Positions 7,537 to 17,410 are shown, counted from the stretch's first letter. The stretch is 64,000 nt of DNA from Crateriforma conspicua (GCF_007752935.1 NZ_CP036319.1:3286001-3350000), one strand, 5' to 3'. Notes: a model not told the origin generated them from the sequence alone. Made by a program: numbers and translations.

Positions 7537-8367
7537 ACGCGGGCATTCCGGGTGCACCAAGATCTTGATGCCGGGATGGTTCTTGCGAAAACCCTCGACA
7601 TGTTCGGGCCGGAACATTTGGTGAACGCTGCAGTGGCCTTTCCACAAAATCACACGGCTGTCGCGCAGTGCCTGTTCGGTGTTCCCCCCCAGTTCCAACG
7701 CATAGGGATCCCAGACGGGCATTTGTTCGGTACCGATGCCCATGCCCAACGCGGTGTTGCGGCCGAGGTGTTGATCGGGAAAGAAGAAAACGCGATCGCC
7801 CCGTTCAAACGCCCAGTCCATCACCGATGCGGCATTGCTGCTGGTGCATACGATGCCGCCGTGGCGACCACAAAACGCCTTTAAGCTGGCCGCACTGTTG
7901 ATGTAGGTCACGGGAATCACGCGACTGGTGTCGATGATTTCGCCCATGTCGGCCCAAGCGTCTTCCACCTGGGCGATCGCCGCCATGTCGGCCATCGAAC
8001 AACCGGCCGCCATGTCTGGCAAGATTACGGTGACCCGGTCGCCGCCACGTGATTCCAATTTTTCCGGACGGTTGGCCAAGATGTCGGCGGTTTCCGCCAT
8101 GAAGTGCACGCCGCAGAAAACGATCGTGCGGCACGTTTCGCTGGACGCAGCCAACTCGCTCAGCTTGTAACTGTCTCCCCGCAGGTCACAGTGCTGGATG
8201 ACTTCGTCCTGTTGATAGTGGTGACCCAACAGCAACAGGGAATCGCCCATCGATTGCCGCACCGCTTCGATCCGCTGATGCAGTTCGTCGGATTCCAATG
8301 TTTTGTACGAAGCCAACGGGTGCAGCGAATCGTCTTTCGCAACTTTGGCTGTTGGCAATGCAGTCAT
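7213..8367 (-). CDS. nadA: quinolinate synthase
   Basis: Makes quinolinate from iminoaspartate and dihydroxyacetone phosphate in de novo NAD synthesis, using an oxygen-sensitive [4Fe-4S] cluster in the cytoplasm. The 384 residues show the pseudo-threefold NadA repeats: LLLLGHHYQQDEV, FCGVHFMAETA, DMAAGCSMAD (first cluster Cys), CTSSNAA, VFFFPDQHLGRN, WKGHCSVHQ (second Cys), VHPECPREV, SGSTGKII and VVCMCATMYRID (third Cys region). Length and motifs fit the longer, Bacillus-type NadA. The gene is complete. It lies 71 bp downstream of a conserved hypothetical on the same strand, and its last 326 bp are duplicated at 1237-1562. No nadB or nadC is in the window. Confidence 0.97.
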   Translation of the reverse strand: MTALPTAKVAKDDSLHPLASYKTLESDELHQRIEAVRQSMGDSLLLLGHHYQQDEVIQHCDLRGDSYKLSELAASSETCRTIVFCGVHFMAETADILANRPEKLESRGGDRVTVILPDMAAGCSMADMAAIAQVEDAWADMGEIIDTSRVIPVTYINSAASLKAFCGRHGGIVCTSSNAASVMDWAFERGDRVFFFPDQHLGRNTALGMGIGTEQMPVWDPYALELGGNTEQALRDSRVILWKGHCSVHQMFRPEHVEGFRKNHPGIKILVHPECPREVNDIADVSGSTGKIIDTVRNSPPGTKWAIGTELHLVNRLKAEHPEQEIHFLSPVVCMCATMYRIDLAHLCWCLENLRDGCVVNQILVDDETTHHSLVALQRMLKVK

Positions 8368-8438
8368 CGACTTTTTCGGGGCTCATTTGATGGGGAATGG
8401 TGGGGCGGAACACCGGCTTTGGAACCGGTCGGCAATGC

Positions 8439-9749
8439 CTAGCGATCGCCGTGCTCCATAGGGTCCATTGTAGGTTCCACCACCGAAATCGACCATGGAC
8501 AGACGCGTCGGATTTCAGCCGCCGATTCGGCATCGGGAACAAATACCCGCAAATCTGAGGCCGAAAAAGCATCCAAATCCACGTCGCCCGCAGCCCGAAA
8601 TTCGCGTTCCGCCGTCCAGTCGACGGTCTTTCCGCGAGCTTGGGAACGATAGCGATCCGCTTCGTCCAGCCTCGACGACTGTTCGGGATCGCCGTACACG
8701 ACCGGGCGAATTCCGCAGTCCAAAGCCGCTGATTTCCGGATCGCGATGCCAAACGGCAGGTAATCCCACCGCCGCAGGTGCGACCGATACGATCGGCGTT
8801 GCATCAATTCGCTGACCGAAACGGCGGAAAAGCAAACGACGGGATACTGGTGCGACGATGCGACCGCAGATGCCACCAGACGCCGTGTCGTGATGATTCG
8901 ATGAAGCGTCCCCAGGGCACTCCGGTCCCGGTCGACCGACAACAGACAATCGTCCATCCATTGCTGGGACGTCTGGCCCGGCCAGGCTCCGGTGCAAGGT
9001 CTTGTGCAGTGTACCAGCCACCGGTCCGATTGCTGAATCCAGTCGGCATCGGTGTGGATCCAGCCACGATCGCTGACGGGATGGTCACCGCCGGCGACGT
9101 CTTGGTCGTACATCCAGTGCCCGACGGCACCGCCGCGGATCAACGGGCCGGATGCACAATCGGCCAGTCCGGTCACCGCGATGCGAACGTTCGGGGACGG
9201 TCGCAATTTCAATCGTTGCGTGATGAAACGCTGGATCGATCCGCCGCGACGAACGTACAACGCATCGATTGCGTCACAGTTTTGAATCAAACACCGATCG
9301 CCGGCGGTCGTGTCGCTGCGTTTGCGGTCACGGCGTTTGCCGTTCCCACGCTGCGGCGATGATTGTCGGTCGGTCTCGCCCGGCGACGGGGGAACACAAG
9401 GCGACAAAACCCCCAGTGACGCGCCGAACAATTCCGCGGCTCGGCTGGCCCAAGGCAGCACGGCGGATCCCGCCGAAACGACAAAGGCCGCGTTACGATT
9501 GCGGGCGTCGGTCATGATCCGCCGCAAACGTTGACAGACCTGTCGTCGACGGTGCGGATCATTGCCAAGCCGGCTGCACGTCAGTCCAATCGTTCGCTCA
9601 ATCCTGGTCCGTCGACGAAGCCAACGAAGTTCATAGCCGTCACGACGACAGGCGTCGGCAAAGCCTGATGTCACGATCTCCGCGTCGACGTTCGCATTGC
9701 CGTCGCTGGTATCGTCGGTTCGTTTATCTGGACGGGTCCGAGTGTCCAT
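8439..9749 (-). CDS. conserved hypothetical protein (planctomycete type)
   Basis: About 436 residues. I do not recognise a characterised family. The N-terminal part is polar and acidic, followed by a basic region (ELRWLRRRTRIERTIGLTCS, RRRQVCQRLRRIM). The hydrophobic core strands AAFVVSAGSAVLPWASRAAE and VRIAVTGLADCASG suggest an alpha/beta fold. Later segments contain FSAVSVSELMQRR and a Trp/Asp-rich stretch. No signal peptide or membrane helix is evident. The ATG at 9749 has AGGAGG about 10 nt upstream; the same frame stays open a further 740 bp upstream, but that part is antisense to the esterase gene and is not coding. The 71-bp gap to nadA suggests co-transcription. Confidence 0.65.
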   Translation of the reverse strand: MDTRTRPDKRTDDTSDGNANVDAEIVTSGFADACRRDGYELRWLRRRTRIERTIGLTCSRLGNDPHRRRQVCQRLRRIMTDARNRNAAFVVSAGSAVLPWASRAAELFGASLGVLSPCVPPSPGETDRQSSPQRGNGKRRDRKRSDTTAGDRCLIQNCDAIDALYVRRGGSIQRFITQRLKLRPSPNVRIAVTGLADCASGPLIRGGAVGHWMYDQDVAGGDHPVSDRGWIHTDADWIQQSDRWLVHCTRPCTGAWPGQTSQQWMDDCLLSVDRDRSALGTLHRIITTRRLVASAVASSHQYPVVCFSAVSVSELMQRRSYRSHLRRWDYLPFGIAIRKSAALDCGIRPVVYGDPEQSSRLDEADRYRSQARGKTVDWTAEREFRAAGDVDLDAFSASDLRVFVPDAESAAEIRRVCPWSISVVEPTMDPMEHGDR

Positions 9750-9890
9750 GGGCCAGGGCCCTCCTGGTGCTGGCCGAGTGACTTGGGGTCCATCCACCTT
9801 TCGATTCACGCTTCGTGACGGCTTTGCGTGTGTCACCGGCCGCGGTGGATTATAAACGTCCCTGTCTTGCACTTCGACCAAGGAATTCCG

Positions 9891-10910
9891 ATGACACACC
9901 CTGACTTTGCCAAGAAGTTTCATTCCAATGTTCTCAACTCGCTCGCGCCGAATCCCGCCAGACAGACCTCCGGCCCGCGGCCGATGATTTCCGTTTGCAG
10001 CATGATCCGTTGGTCCGCCGCCATCGTTTTGGGACTCCTTTGCACGGAAATTTCTATGAAGGCATCCGCCGACGAAGCAGCGACAGCCGTCATCGACATC
10101 TGGGACGGCGACGCACCGGCTTGGAATGCACCGCAGGCCGAGGAGAGTGACACCAGCGGACCGGACGGTCGTAAAGTCGCCGGTCGCTCGGTGATCCGTC
10201 TGGGAAATGTGTCGACACCCCAGCTGCACGTTTATCCCGCCCATGCCGACGGACCGGGCACATCGACGGTCGTGATCGCGCCGGGCGGCGGCTATTCGAT
10301 CCTGGCGTGGGATTTGGAAGGCACAGAGATCGCGGCGTGGCTGAATTCCGTGGGAGTCGACGCGGTAGTGTTGAAATACCGCGTGCCGACTCGATCGGAG
10401 GACCAGAAATGGCTGGCGCCGGTCCAGGACATTCAGCGGTCGATCGTGATGCTGCGAACCAGCAAAGTCAGCGGCGTGAACGCACAAAAGATTGGCGTTT
10501 TGGGGTTTTCGGCCGGCGGGAACGCATCGGCGCGGGCGTTGACGGCGTCGACGCTACACTATGCCGCACATCGACCGGGCGACGGCAAAATTCGGTTCCA
10601 GCCCGACTTTGGCGTGCTGGTTTATCCCGCCTGGTTGGTCGAATCGGATGAAGATTTGACACTGATCGACGAGATCACGGTTGACAAAAACACGCCACCG
10701 GCGTTTTTTGCACACGCCATTGATGACCGTGTCAGTTGCCTGTCCAGCGTGGCGTTGTTCACGGAAATGAAGCGAAACGGGATCCCGTCGTCGCTGCACG
10801 TGTTCAGCGGTGGTGGACACGGGTTCGGTCTGCGTCAGGCCGATTCCCCGACCGATCAATGGCCCGACCTGTGTGCGACTTGGTTGCGTCAGATCGGCAT
10901 GGCCAAGTAG
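9891..10910 (+). CDS. secreted alpha/beta-hydrolase esterase (acetyl-esterase/lipase-like)
   Basis: Serine hydrolase of the alpha/beta-hydrolase fold, resembling bacterial acetyl-xylan or carbohydrate esterases. Visible features are the oxyanion-loop APGGGYS, the nucleophile elbow GFSAGG (Ser), AIDDRV with the acid Asp, and GGGHGFG with the catalytic His. The ATG at 9891 has AAGGA 5 nt upstream and is chosen for that; it gives an unusually long leader of about 60 residues before the signal-type hydrophobic stretch SAAIVLGLLCTEISMKASA. A start at ATG 9984 would give a normal signal peptide but has no ribosome site. Likely periplasmic or secreted. Substrate is unknown; deacetylation of polysaccharide is a fair guess from family. 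It is divergent from the hypothetical at 8439-9749. Confidence 0.82.
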   Translation: MTHPDFAKKFHSNVLNSLAPNPARQTSGPRPMISVCSMIRWSAAIVLGLLCTEISMKASADEAATAVIDIWDGDAPAWNAPQAEESDTSGPDGRKVAGRSVIRLGNVSTPQLHVYPAHADGPGTSTVVIAPGGGYSILAWDLEGTEIAAWLNSVGVDAVVLKYRVPTRSEDQKWLAPVQDIQRSIVMLRTSKVSGVNAQKIGVLGFSAGGNASARALTASTLHYAAHRPGDGKIRFQPDFGVLVYPAWLVESDEDLTLIDEITVDKNTPPAFFAHAIDDRVSCLSSVALFTEMKRNGIPSSLHVFSGGGHGFGLRQADSPTDQWPDLCATWLRQIGMAK

Positions 10911-10988
10911 CCCGGCGACAATCAACGCCGGGCGCTGCGTCGCTGAACCATCGACCTATTTCCACGACGCAAGAGATCACAAACAAGG

Positions 10989-11753
10989 ATGCGCCCGGTG
11001 TTACAGCCACAGCCGATTCAGCCCGATTGCCCCGATGGCGACGGCGAATCCAACGGCACTGATTCTGCCTCCGATGAATCATCGGCCCGGGACCCCGATC
11101 CCACGCTGTCGCAAGCGCCGATGAAGCCCGGTGAAGAATGGGCCAACGCGCTGTCGCACGGCGGCGCTTGTCTGGCGGCCGTGATCCTGGGTGTGATGTT
11201 GGTCGCCAAAGCATGGCGGGTCGACACGACGATGGGGATCGCCTGTGCCGCGTATGCGGTGTCGGTTGTGGGAACGTTTCTGGCGTCGACGCTGTCGCAC
11301 ACCGTGTTTCGCCAGCCTTGGTTGAACCGTTTCCGTGCCTGGGATCAAGCGATGATTTATTGCATGATCGCGGGCACCTACACGCCCATCATCGTCGCCC
11401 ACGCGGGACCGACGAATCGAATCTGGCTAAGCATCGCGGTTTGGACGGCTGCGCTGACCGGATTTGTCGCCAAGGTGGCGCTGCGACACCGGATCAACGG
11501 AATCAGCACGGTCACCTATTTGATGCTGGGCTGGTTTCCCGCGGTGCCGTTGATCGGCCAAGTCCCACGGGCATTGGCGTTGGGCATGTTTGCCGGTGGA
11601 GTGCTGTATTCGATCGGGGTGATCTTCTTGATCAACGACCGTCGATTTCGATACGCCCACGTCGTCTGGCACGCCTTTGTGATGGCGGCCGCTTTCGTGC
11701 ACTACCGGTGCATCGATTGGTATTGCGTCGACTTGGCGATGGCATCGAGGTAA
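10989..11753 (+). CDS. hemolysin III / PAQR-family membrane protein
   Basis: Seven-helix membrane protein of the HlyIII branch of the PAQR superfamily. Family signatures are EEWANALSHGG near the start of the domain, STLSHTVF followed by LNRFRAWDQAMIYCMIAGTYTP, and the C-terminal HVVWHAFVMAAAFVHY. The His residues, with the Ser and Asp of these motifs, form the predicted metal site seen in PAQR proteins. The first roughly 44 residues are polar and not conserved; ATG 11121 (MKPGEEW) could be the true start. Bacterial members' role is unclear, with lipid-linked hydrolase activity suggested for the superfamily. It follows the esterase by 78 bp in the same direction. Confidence 0.9.
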   Translation: MRPVLQPQPIQPDCPDGDGESNGTDSASDESSARDPDPTLSQAPMKPGEEWANALSHGGACLAAVILGVMLVAKAWRVDTTMGIACAAYAVSVVGTFLASTLSHTVFRQPWLNRFRAWDQAMIYCMIAGTYTPIIVAHAGPTNRIWLSIAVWTAALTGFVAKVALRHRINGISTVTYLMLGWFPAVPLIGQVPRALALGMFAGGVLYSIGVIFLINDRRFRYAHVVWHAFVMAAAFVHYRCIDWYCVDLAMASR

Positions 11754-11771
11754 GCGACGGTCGTCGGATCG

Positions 11772-12698
11772 CTAATTTCGCGTTTTCCAGTCGAATCCGT
11801 TCAGGCTGGACAGTGCCAGTGCCAACGCGTGGGTTCCGTCTTTGGCGTGCCCCTGTGCGGCGACCGCTTGATAAAGCTGCTGAGCCAGCGCCAAGCCCGG
11901 CATCGACAATCCCATGCGTCGGCTTTCGGCGAGCGCGATCCCCATGTCTTTGATGAAGTGTTCGACAAAAAAGCCGGGGTCAAAGTTGTTGTCGATGATG
12001 CGAGGCCCCAAGTTGGACAGTGACCAACTGCCCGCCGCACCGCTGCCGACACTCTTTAACACGGTCGGCAAGTCCAACCCCGCGCGGTGGCCATAGATCA
12101 ACGCTTCGCAGACGCCGATCATGCCGGTGCTGATCAAAATCTGATTGACCATCTTGGTGTGTTGGCCGGAACCCGCGTCGCCTTGATGCACGACCGTTTT
12201 GCCCATCGCGTCCCAGCACGGCTGCAGCGCCGCTACCGCCCCGGCATCGCCACCGATCATGATCGACAGCGTGCCCTTTTTGGCACCTTTGTCGCCACCA
12301 GAAACCGGTGCGTCCAAAGCCAACACGTCTCTCTTGGCCGCAGCCTGGGCGATTTCCACGGCCAACGAGGGCTGGCTGGTGGTCATGTCGACGATGATGT
12401 TCCCACTGTCGCATCCGGCCAAGACACCGGTATCTTCGTCCAAGATCACCGAGCGAACGTCGTGGGGAAAACCCACAATGGTGAAGATCACATCAGACGT
12501 CTCGGCTACCGCACGAGGGCTGTCGGCCCATGTCGCGCCGCGCTCGATCAACGCCTCGGCTTTCGATCGCGTTCGATTGAACACGGTTGCCGAAAAGCCC
12601 GCGTCGATCAGATGCCCGCACATGCTGGCACCCATCACGCCGGTTCCAATCCATCCGATGCGTGTCTTTCCGGGTTCGATCGCGTTGACGGACATCAT
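11772..12698 (-). CDS. 3-hydroxyisobutyrate dehydrogenase-family oxidoreductase
   Basis: NAD(P)-dependent beta-hydroxyacid dehydrogenase, 308 residues, cytoplasmic. The Rossmann motif [16 protein letters not shown] is followed by FNRTRSKAE. The substrate-binding signature [19 protein letters not shown] is intact and the catalytic Lys lies in [12 protein letters not shown]. The C-terminal helical domain has the family's [12 protein letters not shown] segment (LaKDlglal in relatives). Relatives act on 3-hydroxyisobutyrate, tartronate semialdehyde, glyoxylate or succinic semialdehyde; sequence alone does not decide which. It is convergent with the hemolysin III gene, 18 bp apart. Confidence 0.92.
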   Translation of the reverse strand: MMSVNAIEPGKTRIGWIGTGVMGASMCGHLIDAGFSATVFNRTRSKAEALIERGATWADSPRAVAETSDVIFTIVGFPHDVRSVILDEDTGVLAGCDSGNIIVDMTTSQPSLAVEIAQAAAKRDVLALDAPVSGGDKGAKKGTLSIMIGGDAGAVAALQPCWDAMGKTVVHQGDAGSGQHTKMVNQILISTGMIGVCEALIYGHRAGLDLPTVLKSVGSGAAGSWSLSNLGPRIIDNNFDPGFFVEHFIKDMGIALAESRRMGLSMPGLALAQQLYQAVAAQGHAKDGTHALALALSSLNGFDWKTRN

Positions 12699-12817
12699 TG
12701 CCTTTGAATTGCGAAGGTGAAAACGTTGTCGGCCGAAACGGATCTTGTGAACGATGGCAAAGCCTTGTGGACTTTGTCATCGCTTCAAGTGATGCGCGAA
12801 TCAAATCCGGGGCTTGG

Positions 12818-14266
12818 CTAGCCCATCGTGGCCAGTTGCTGAATGAACGCGCCTTCGTTGACCGTGGGCCGTTCCAAGCGTCCTTGATAGTTGTAGGACA
12901 ACCGCATGTTGTCCAGCCCCATCAGGTGCAAGATGCTGGCGTGGATGTCGTGCACGTGCGCACGATCCCTTACCGCGTACAAACCCAGTTCATCGGTCTC
13001 GCCGATCGTCTGGCCGCCCTGGACGCCGCCGCCGGCCATCCACATGGTGAAGCCGGTCGGATTGTGGTCGCGTCCGTCGCCCTGTTCGCTCATCGGCGTG
13101 CGTCCGAACTCACCGCCCCACAAGACCAAGGTTTCATCCAGCATGCCGCGTTGCTGCAAATCGGTCAGCAATCCCGCGATCGGCCGGTCGACTTCCCGGC
13201 AATACTTGCTGTGGTTGCCTTCGATGCCTTTGTGAGCGTCCCATTTGCTGCCCGCGCCGCTGTAAAGCTGGATGAACCGCACGCCGCGTTCGACCAATCG
13301 GCGTGCCAGCAAGCAAATGCGGCCGTACGGTCGGGTGGTGTCATCGTCCATGCCATACAGTTGGTGTGTCTGGGCCGTCTCTTGCGACAGATCCACCGCC
13401 TCCGGTGCAGACGCTTGCATGCGATAGGCCAGTTCGTAGGATCGAATCCGCGCATCCAATTCGCTGACTTCTGGCAACCGGCTGGCGTGACGGCGATTGA
13501 TTTCTGCGATCAGATCCAGCTTTTCACGTTGCCGAATGTCGCTGATTTGTTTCGGCGTTGAAAGATTGCGAATCGGCTGGGTCGGATCATCGCTGCCCAC
13601 CGGTGTTCCCTGGAACGTGGCCGGCAAAAAACCGTTGCCCCAGTTGCGAACCCCATTGACCACCGGCGTCGTGCGGTCTTGCATGACGACGAACGCGGGA
13701 AGGTCCGCATCGCCGGTGCCCAGTCCATACGTTGTCCATGCCCCCAGCGACGGACGCCCGCCCAGGATGCTGCTGGTGTTCATCAGGTTGCAGCCGCCGG
13801 CGTGGTTGATGCCTTCGCCGTAGCAAGAACGAATGACGGCCAGTTTGTCGGCGTGCTGTGCGACGTTGGGGAACCAATCGCTGATCTCCAGCCCACTTTC
13901 GCCATAGCGATCCCACTTCCGCTTGCACGCCAGCAACGCGGTGTTCTTTTCGCCCATCGCCGTGATCGGTTCCTTGAAACTGCTGGGCAACGGTTGGCCG
14001 GCAAGTTCATTCAACAACGGCTTGCGATCGAATGTGTCCAGTTGGCTGGGGCCGCCTTCCATGAACAGAAAGATGACGCTTTTCGCCGTCGCCGCATGGT
14101 GAACACCGCCGCCGGCCAAGGTGCCCGCGGCGGCCGATTGCTGCGCCAACATGCTGCGCAGGGCCAGCGCCCCAAACCCCGCACCGGCGTTGACCAAAAA
14201 GTCGCGACGGTCACGCAGGATGCGATGGTGCGGGACGCCGATGCGATCACACAGCGATGAAGTCAT
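12818..14266 (-). CDS. DUF1501 family protein with Tat signal
   Basis: 482 residues. The N-terminus has a twin-arginine signal (RRDFLVNAGAGFGALAL), so the protein is exported folded. The body matches DUF1501, a family related to alkaline phosphatase/sulfatase folds and very abundant in planctomycetes: VIFLFMEGGPSQLDTFDRKP near the start, GWTTYGLGTG-like and LPAFVVMQD strands in the middle, and WGGEFGRTPMSEQGDGRDHNP towards the end. Function is undetermined. It follows the PSD1 cytochrome gene by 43 bp on the same strand; this pairing is recurrent in planctomycetes and implies a joint role, possibly in the periplasm or associated membranes. Confidence 0.93.
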   Translation of the reverse strand: MTSSLCDRIGVPHHRILRDRRDFLVNAGAGFGALALRSMLAQQSAAAGTLAGGGVHHAATAKSVIFLFMEGGPSQLDTFDRKPLLNELAGQPLPSSFKEPITAMGEKNTALLACKRKWDRYGESGLEISDWFPNVAQHADKLAVIRSCYGEGINHAGGCNLMNTSSILGGRPSLGAWTTYGLGTGDADLPAFVVMQDRTTPVVNGVRNWGNGFLPATFQGTPVGSDDPTQPIRNLSTPKQISDIRQREKLDLIAEINRRHASRLPEVSELDARIRSYELAYRMQASAPEAVDLSQETAQTHQLYGMDDDTTRPYGRICLLARRLVERGVRFIQLYSGAGSKWDAHKGIEGNHSKYCREVDRPIAGLLTDLQQRGMLDETLVLWGGEFGRTPMSEQGDGRDHNPTGFTMWMAGGGVQGGQTIGETDELGLYAVRDRAHVHDIHASILHLMGLDNMRLSYNYQGRLERPTVNEGAFIQQLATMG

Positions 14267-14309
14267 GGGCGATACCCGGGAAAGTGTTAAATGAACAAAA
14301 AGTGCAGGA

Positions 14310-16817
14310 TCATTCGACGAACAAAAACGCGTTGGCGTTCAACAACACGTGGCAAACGTCGCGGCATCCGTCGTCACCCGCCTGGACCAACGGCGACAAT
14401 AATTCAACGTCATCGTCGGACATCGGTTGGCATGTCAGGATCAGGGCCGCATGACGAACGAACTGTTCCGCCCAATCGCCCGAATCGCGGTGGATGCCAT
14501 CGCGGCGAAGGTCCGCTTGGACACGATCGGCATACTTTTCGGACACATGAATCAGACGATCGTTGTTGATCATCATCAACGACTGGGTGGCGGTGATCGT
14601 GACGTCGCGGCGTGCGGTGCCGACGATCCCAGTCGGGGCATCCATCAACTGCAGCATCTCGTCACCCGTGTTACGTTTCCGCTGCAGGTAGATCGTTCGA
14701 CGCGGCGGCGCTCCGCTGGGACTGGGGCCACCGATCTGGTGATTCACTTGGTCCATCACCGCCAGCAGCGTGTCCCGGTACTGTTCCGCATCTAAACGCC
14801 GGACGCTGCGACGCCACAGCAGCCGATTTATCGCGTCGATTCTTTGGCCGTCGGCACGTCGCGGATGATGGGCCGATTGCCGGTACGTTTCGCTCAGCAG
14901 GATTTCACGCTGCAGCCGTTTCAAATCCCAACCGGTTCGCTGCAGTCGATCGGCCAGGTAGTCCAGTAGTTCCGGATGAGTCGGCGGGGTCCCGAGCGCG
15001 CCAAAGTCATTGGGCGACGCGACGATGCCACGGCCGAAGTAGTGTTGCCAAATGCGATTCGCGATCACGCGAGCGGTCACCGGATTTTCCGGCGACGTCA
15101 TCCAACGTGCCAGCGCCAATCGTCGTCCCGTCGATGTCGGGTCGGATGGGGGTGGGGCGACATCCAGCGGCATTCCGCCATAGATCTCCGGGACCTCCGG
15201 TGCAAAGCTTCGTCCGCTATGTCGGCCTGGTAACCGCGTGGGACGAATGTCACCCGACGCATCGGCGACTGTCATCACAGGACGTGACGGTCGCGGGCTG
15301 TATCCCAGTTGTTTCAATTCCGCGATGATCTCGCGTCGCCGAGCGGTGGCTTCTTTGCCGATCGTCTTTTCAATTTCGCTGTCGCGTGCCTGTCGATCCA
15401 ACACCTGCAAGTGAACCAGGTGCGCGATTTGTGATTCGTAACTGTTGCGTTGATCGGCCGGCTTGTCGTACATCGCCAGCACTTCGTCCGGAAACAATTC
15501 CGCCGCGGCGCGTCCTGCTTTTTCTAACGCTTCGGAATCGATCGTGGCCAACTCGGCGACCAGCGATTCGATTTTGGTTCTGTTTCGGGCGTCCGCGGTA
15601 TCGGAAATCTTCGGGTTGGTGATGTCGCGGAAAATCAACGGTTCGAACACGCTGCGGAAATGGAAATAATCGCTGCGTGGGATCGGATCGAACTTGTGAT
15701 CGTGGCATTTTGCACAAGCCAAACCGGTCGCCAAAAAGACATCGGCGGTGACATCGGTCAATTCGTCAACGATGACTTCCCACTGGCCTTCGGCATCGCG
15801 TTGGTTGTATTCGTAAATGCCTTGTCGCAAGAATCCGGCGGCCGTCAGTGCTTCTTCGCTGTTCGGATCGACTTCGTCGCCGGCGATTTGCATCGTCACA
15901 AATTCGTCGTACGGCATCGCCGTGTTCCAAGCGTTGACGACCCAATCGCGATATCGGTGCGCCGACGCGCGAAAGGCGTCTTGGCGATAACCGTCCGATT
16001 CGGAAAAGCGAACCAGGTCCAACCAAAACCGCCCGATCCGTTCGCCGTGACGCGGGTCGGCCAGCAACCGATCGACGGTTCGTGCGTAGGCATCGGGCGA
16101 ATCGTCTGCCAAGAAGTCGTCGATGTCACTTTGACCGGGTGGCATTCCGGTCACGTCATAGAACAACCGCCGCAGCAACGTACGCCGATCCGATCGTGGG
16201 GCTCGCGACAAACCGGCTGTTGCGAGCGCATCGTCGATGTATCGGTCGATCATTCCGGCCGCCGCGGGGAAGTCGCCTGTGGGGACCATGCCGATCGGTG
16301 GAACGGTGCGAACCGGTTCGGCAGCCCAATAGTCCTGTGCATCGGAATCCGAGTCGGAATCGTCGCCGGCGTGACCAAAGGATTCCGGCCAGTAAGCACC
16401 CTGGTCGATCCAACGACGAAGGATCTCGGTCTCCGATTCGGTCAGTGGTTCATCGGGCGGCATTTCCAGACCGTCATAGCGAATGGCCGCCATCAGCAAA
16501 CTGGCATCCGCGTCGCCGGGGATCACGGCCACGCCGCTGTCACCTCCCTGGGTGATCGTGGTCGCCACGTCCAAACGCAAACCGCCTTCGCTTTCCGTTT
16601 CGCTGTGGCATTCATAGCAACGACGAATCAGCAGCGGTCGGACTTCGCTTTCAAAAAACTTGGCATTCGAGCGAGAAGCTTCCACCGACACCAGCGTCGC
16701 GTCGGCCGATTCCGCCGCCCGCATGGCACCGATCAGCCCGCATAGAAAGACCGAGAGACCGATCGCGAGTCGCGCCGCCGGGGTACGAAGGCATCGGTCG
16801 AGGGATCCGCGCGTCAT
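14310..16817 (-). CDS. PSD1 / DUF1549 / DUF1553 planctomycete cytochrome-like protein
   Basis: About 835 residues with an N-terminal signal (RLAIGLSVFLCGLIGAMRAA). The N-terminal PSC1-type cytochrome module contains a single CxxCH haem motif (RRCYECHSE) and MPPDEPLTESE with a possible axial Met. DUF1549 follows (RAPRSDRRTLLRRLFYDVTG, FWLDLVRFSESDGY), including a second CxxCH (CAKCHDHKFDPI). The C-terminal DUF1553 has NPVTARVIANRIWQHYFGRG and LLWRRSVRRLDAEQYRD. ATG 16817 is chosen because it precedes the signal peptide; the frame stays open to 17033 with no support. Predicted haem-binding redox protein of the periplasm; actual substrate is unknown. It is co-directional with DUF1501. Confidence 0.93.
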   Translation of the reverse strand: MTRGSLDRCLRTPAARLAIGLSVFLCGLIGAMRAAESADATLVSVEASRSNAKFFESEVRPLLIRRCYECHSETESEGGLRLDVATTITQGGDSGVAVIPGDADASLLMAAIRYDGLEMPPDEPLTESETEILRRWIDQGAYWPESFGHAGDDSDSDSDAQDYWAAEPVRTVPPIGMVPTGDFPAAAGMIDRYIDDALATAGLSRAPRSDRRTLLRRLFYDVTGMPPGQSDIDDFLADDSPDAYARTVDRLLADPRHGERIGRFWLDLVRFSESDGYRQDAFRASAHRYRDWVVNAWNTAMPYDEFVTMQIAGDEVDPNSEEALTAAGFLRQGIYEYNQRDAEGQWEVIVDELTDVTADVFLATGLACAKCHDHKFDPIPRSDYFHFRSVFEPLIFRDITNPKISDTADARNRTKIESLVAELATIDSEALEKAGRAAAELFPDEVLAMYDKPADQRNSYESQIAHLVHLQVLDRQARDSEIEKTIGKEATARRREIIAELKQLGYSPRPSRPVMTVADASGDIRPTRLPGRHSGRSFAPEVPEIYGGMPLDVAPPPSDPTSTGRRLALARWMTSPENPVTARVIANRIWQHYFGRGIVASPNDFGALGTPPTHPELLDYLADRLQRTGWDLKRLQREILLSETYRQSAHHPRRADGQRIDAINRLLWRRSVRRLDAEQYRDTLLAVMDQVNHQIGGPSPSGAPPRRTIYLQRKRNTGDEMLQLMDAPTGIVGTARRDVTITATQSLMMINNDRLIHVSEKYADRVQADLRRDGIHRDSGDWAEQFVRHAALILTCQPMSDDDVELLSPLVQAGDDGCRDVCHVLLNANAFLFVE

Positions 16818-17069
16818 CAAACGGCGCCTCTGGCGGTGGGAAGGTGCGGAAAGGCGGGGCAGGGTGGGGGGGACGCATGTGGCGAAACGCACCGCTATCG
16901 CCGATCGACGGGGGCGGCGCGGGCCGTCATGCCACACCAGCTTAATGGATCGCCGGGGCCCACGGCAAGAAAAATGGGGGCCGCCACCGGTATCCGAATC
17001 GGGGGGCGAAGCGATCACGTCGATGCCCAGCACCGATATCTCGCGATGGCTGAGAATGTTCCGCGGCGT

Positions 17070-17372
17070 CTACAGAAACGAATCGACCGACGTCACCAGA
17101 ATCTTACCGTCGCCGATGCGTCCGCTGCGGGCGACTTGGGTGATCTTCTGCAGGACTTCTTCGTACCGCGAATCGTCGACCCACATGGTGATTTCGACTT
17201 TCGGCAAAAACGCTTCGTCGTATTCGGTTCGCTGGTATTCGTCCAAGTAGCTTTTCTGGCGACCGTATCCCTTCACTTCCGTCACCGTCAGGGCCTCCAG
17301 CGGAGCACGGCGAAGCGACGCCAGCACTTTTTCGGCCAGATGAGGTCGGATGACGGTGATGATCTGCTTCAC
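17070..17372 (-). CDS. PII-family (GlnB/GlnK-like) signalling protein
   Basis: About 100 residues with PII features: MKQIITVIRPHLAEKVLASL at the start, LTVTEVKGYGRQKSY leading to the T-loop, TEYDEAFLPKVEITMWVDD with a Tyr at the position uridylylated in GlnB, and ARSGRIGDGKILVTSVD. PII proteins bind ATP/ADP and 2-oxoglutarate and control nitrogen transport and assimilation. I chose GTG 17372 because it aligns with the family start; a TTG at 17393 would add seven residues. The C-terminus is short, ending just after the TSVDSF strand and lacking the usual basic IRTGE tail. There is no amt or glnA beside it; its upstream neighbour is a vWA protein 38 bp away. Confidence 0.85.
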   Translation of the reverse strand: MKQIITVIRPHLAEKVLASLRRAPLEALTVTEVKGYGRQKSYLDEYQRTEYDEAFLPKVEITMWVDDSRYEEVLQKITQVARSGRIGDGKILVTSVDSFL

Positions 17373-17410
17373 GACGATGGGTCCGTATCGCAAACGATCC
17401 GCCTTGACGG

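Noticed and set aside
7123-7884. Plus-strand frame of 253 residues over the nadA end
   Set aside because: It is the complement of nadA; its partial copy at 1278-1598 arises only because nadA is duplicated.
9750-10487. Upstream extension of the minus-strand frame at 8439-9749 to 682 residues
   Set aside because: The added part is antisense to the esterase gene, which has all catalytic motifs; the ribosome site at ATG 9749 marks the true start.
15660-16745. 361-residue plus-strand frame antisense to the PSD1 gene
   Set aside because: The minus strand encodes recognisable DUF1549 and haem motifs; the plus-strand frame resembles no family.
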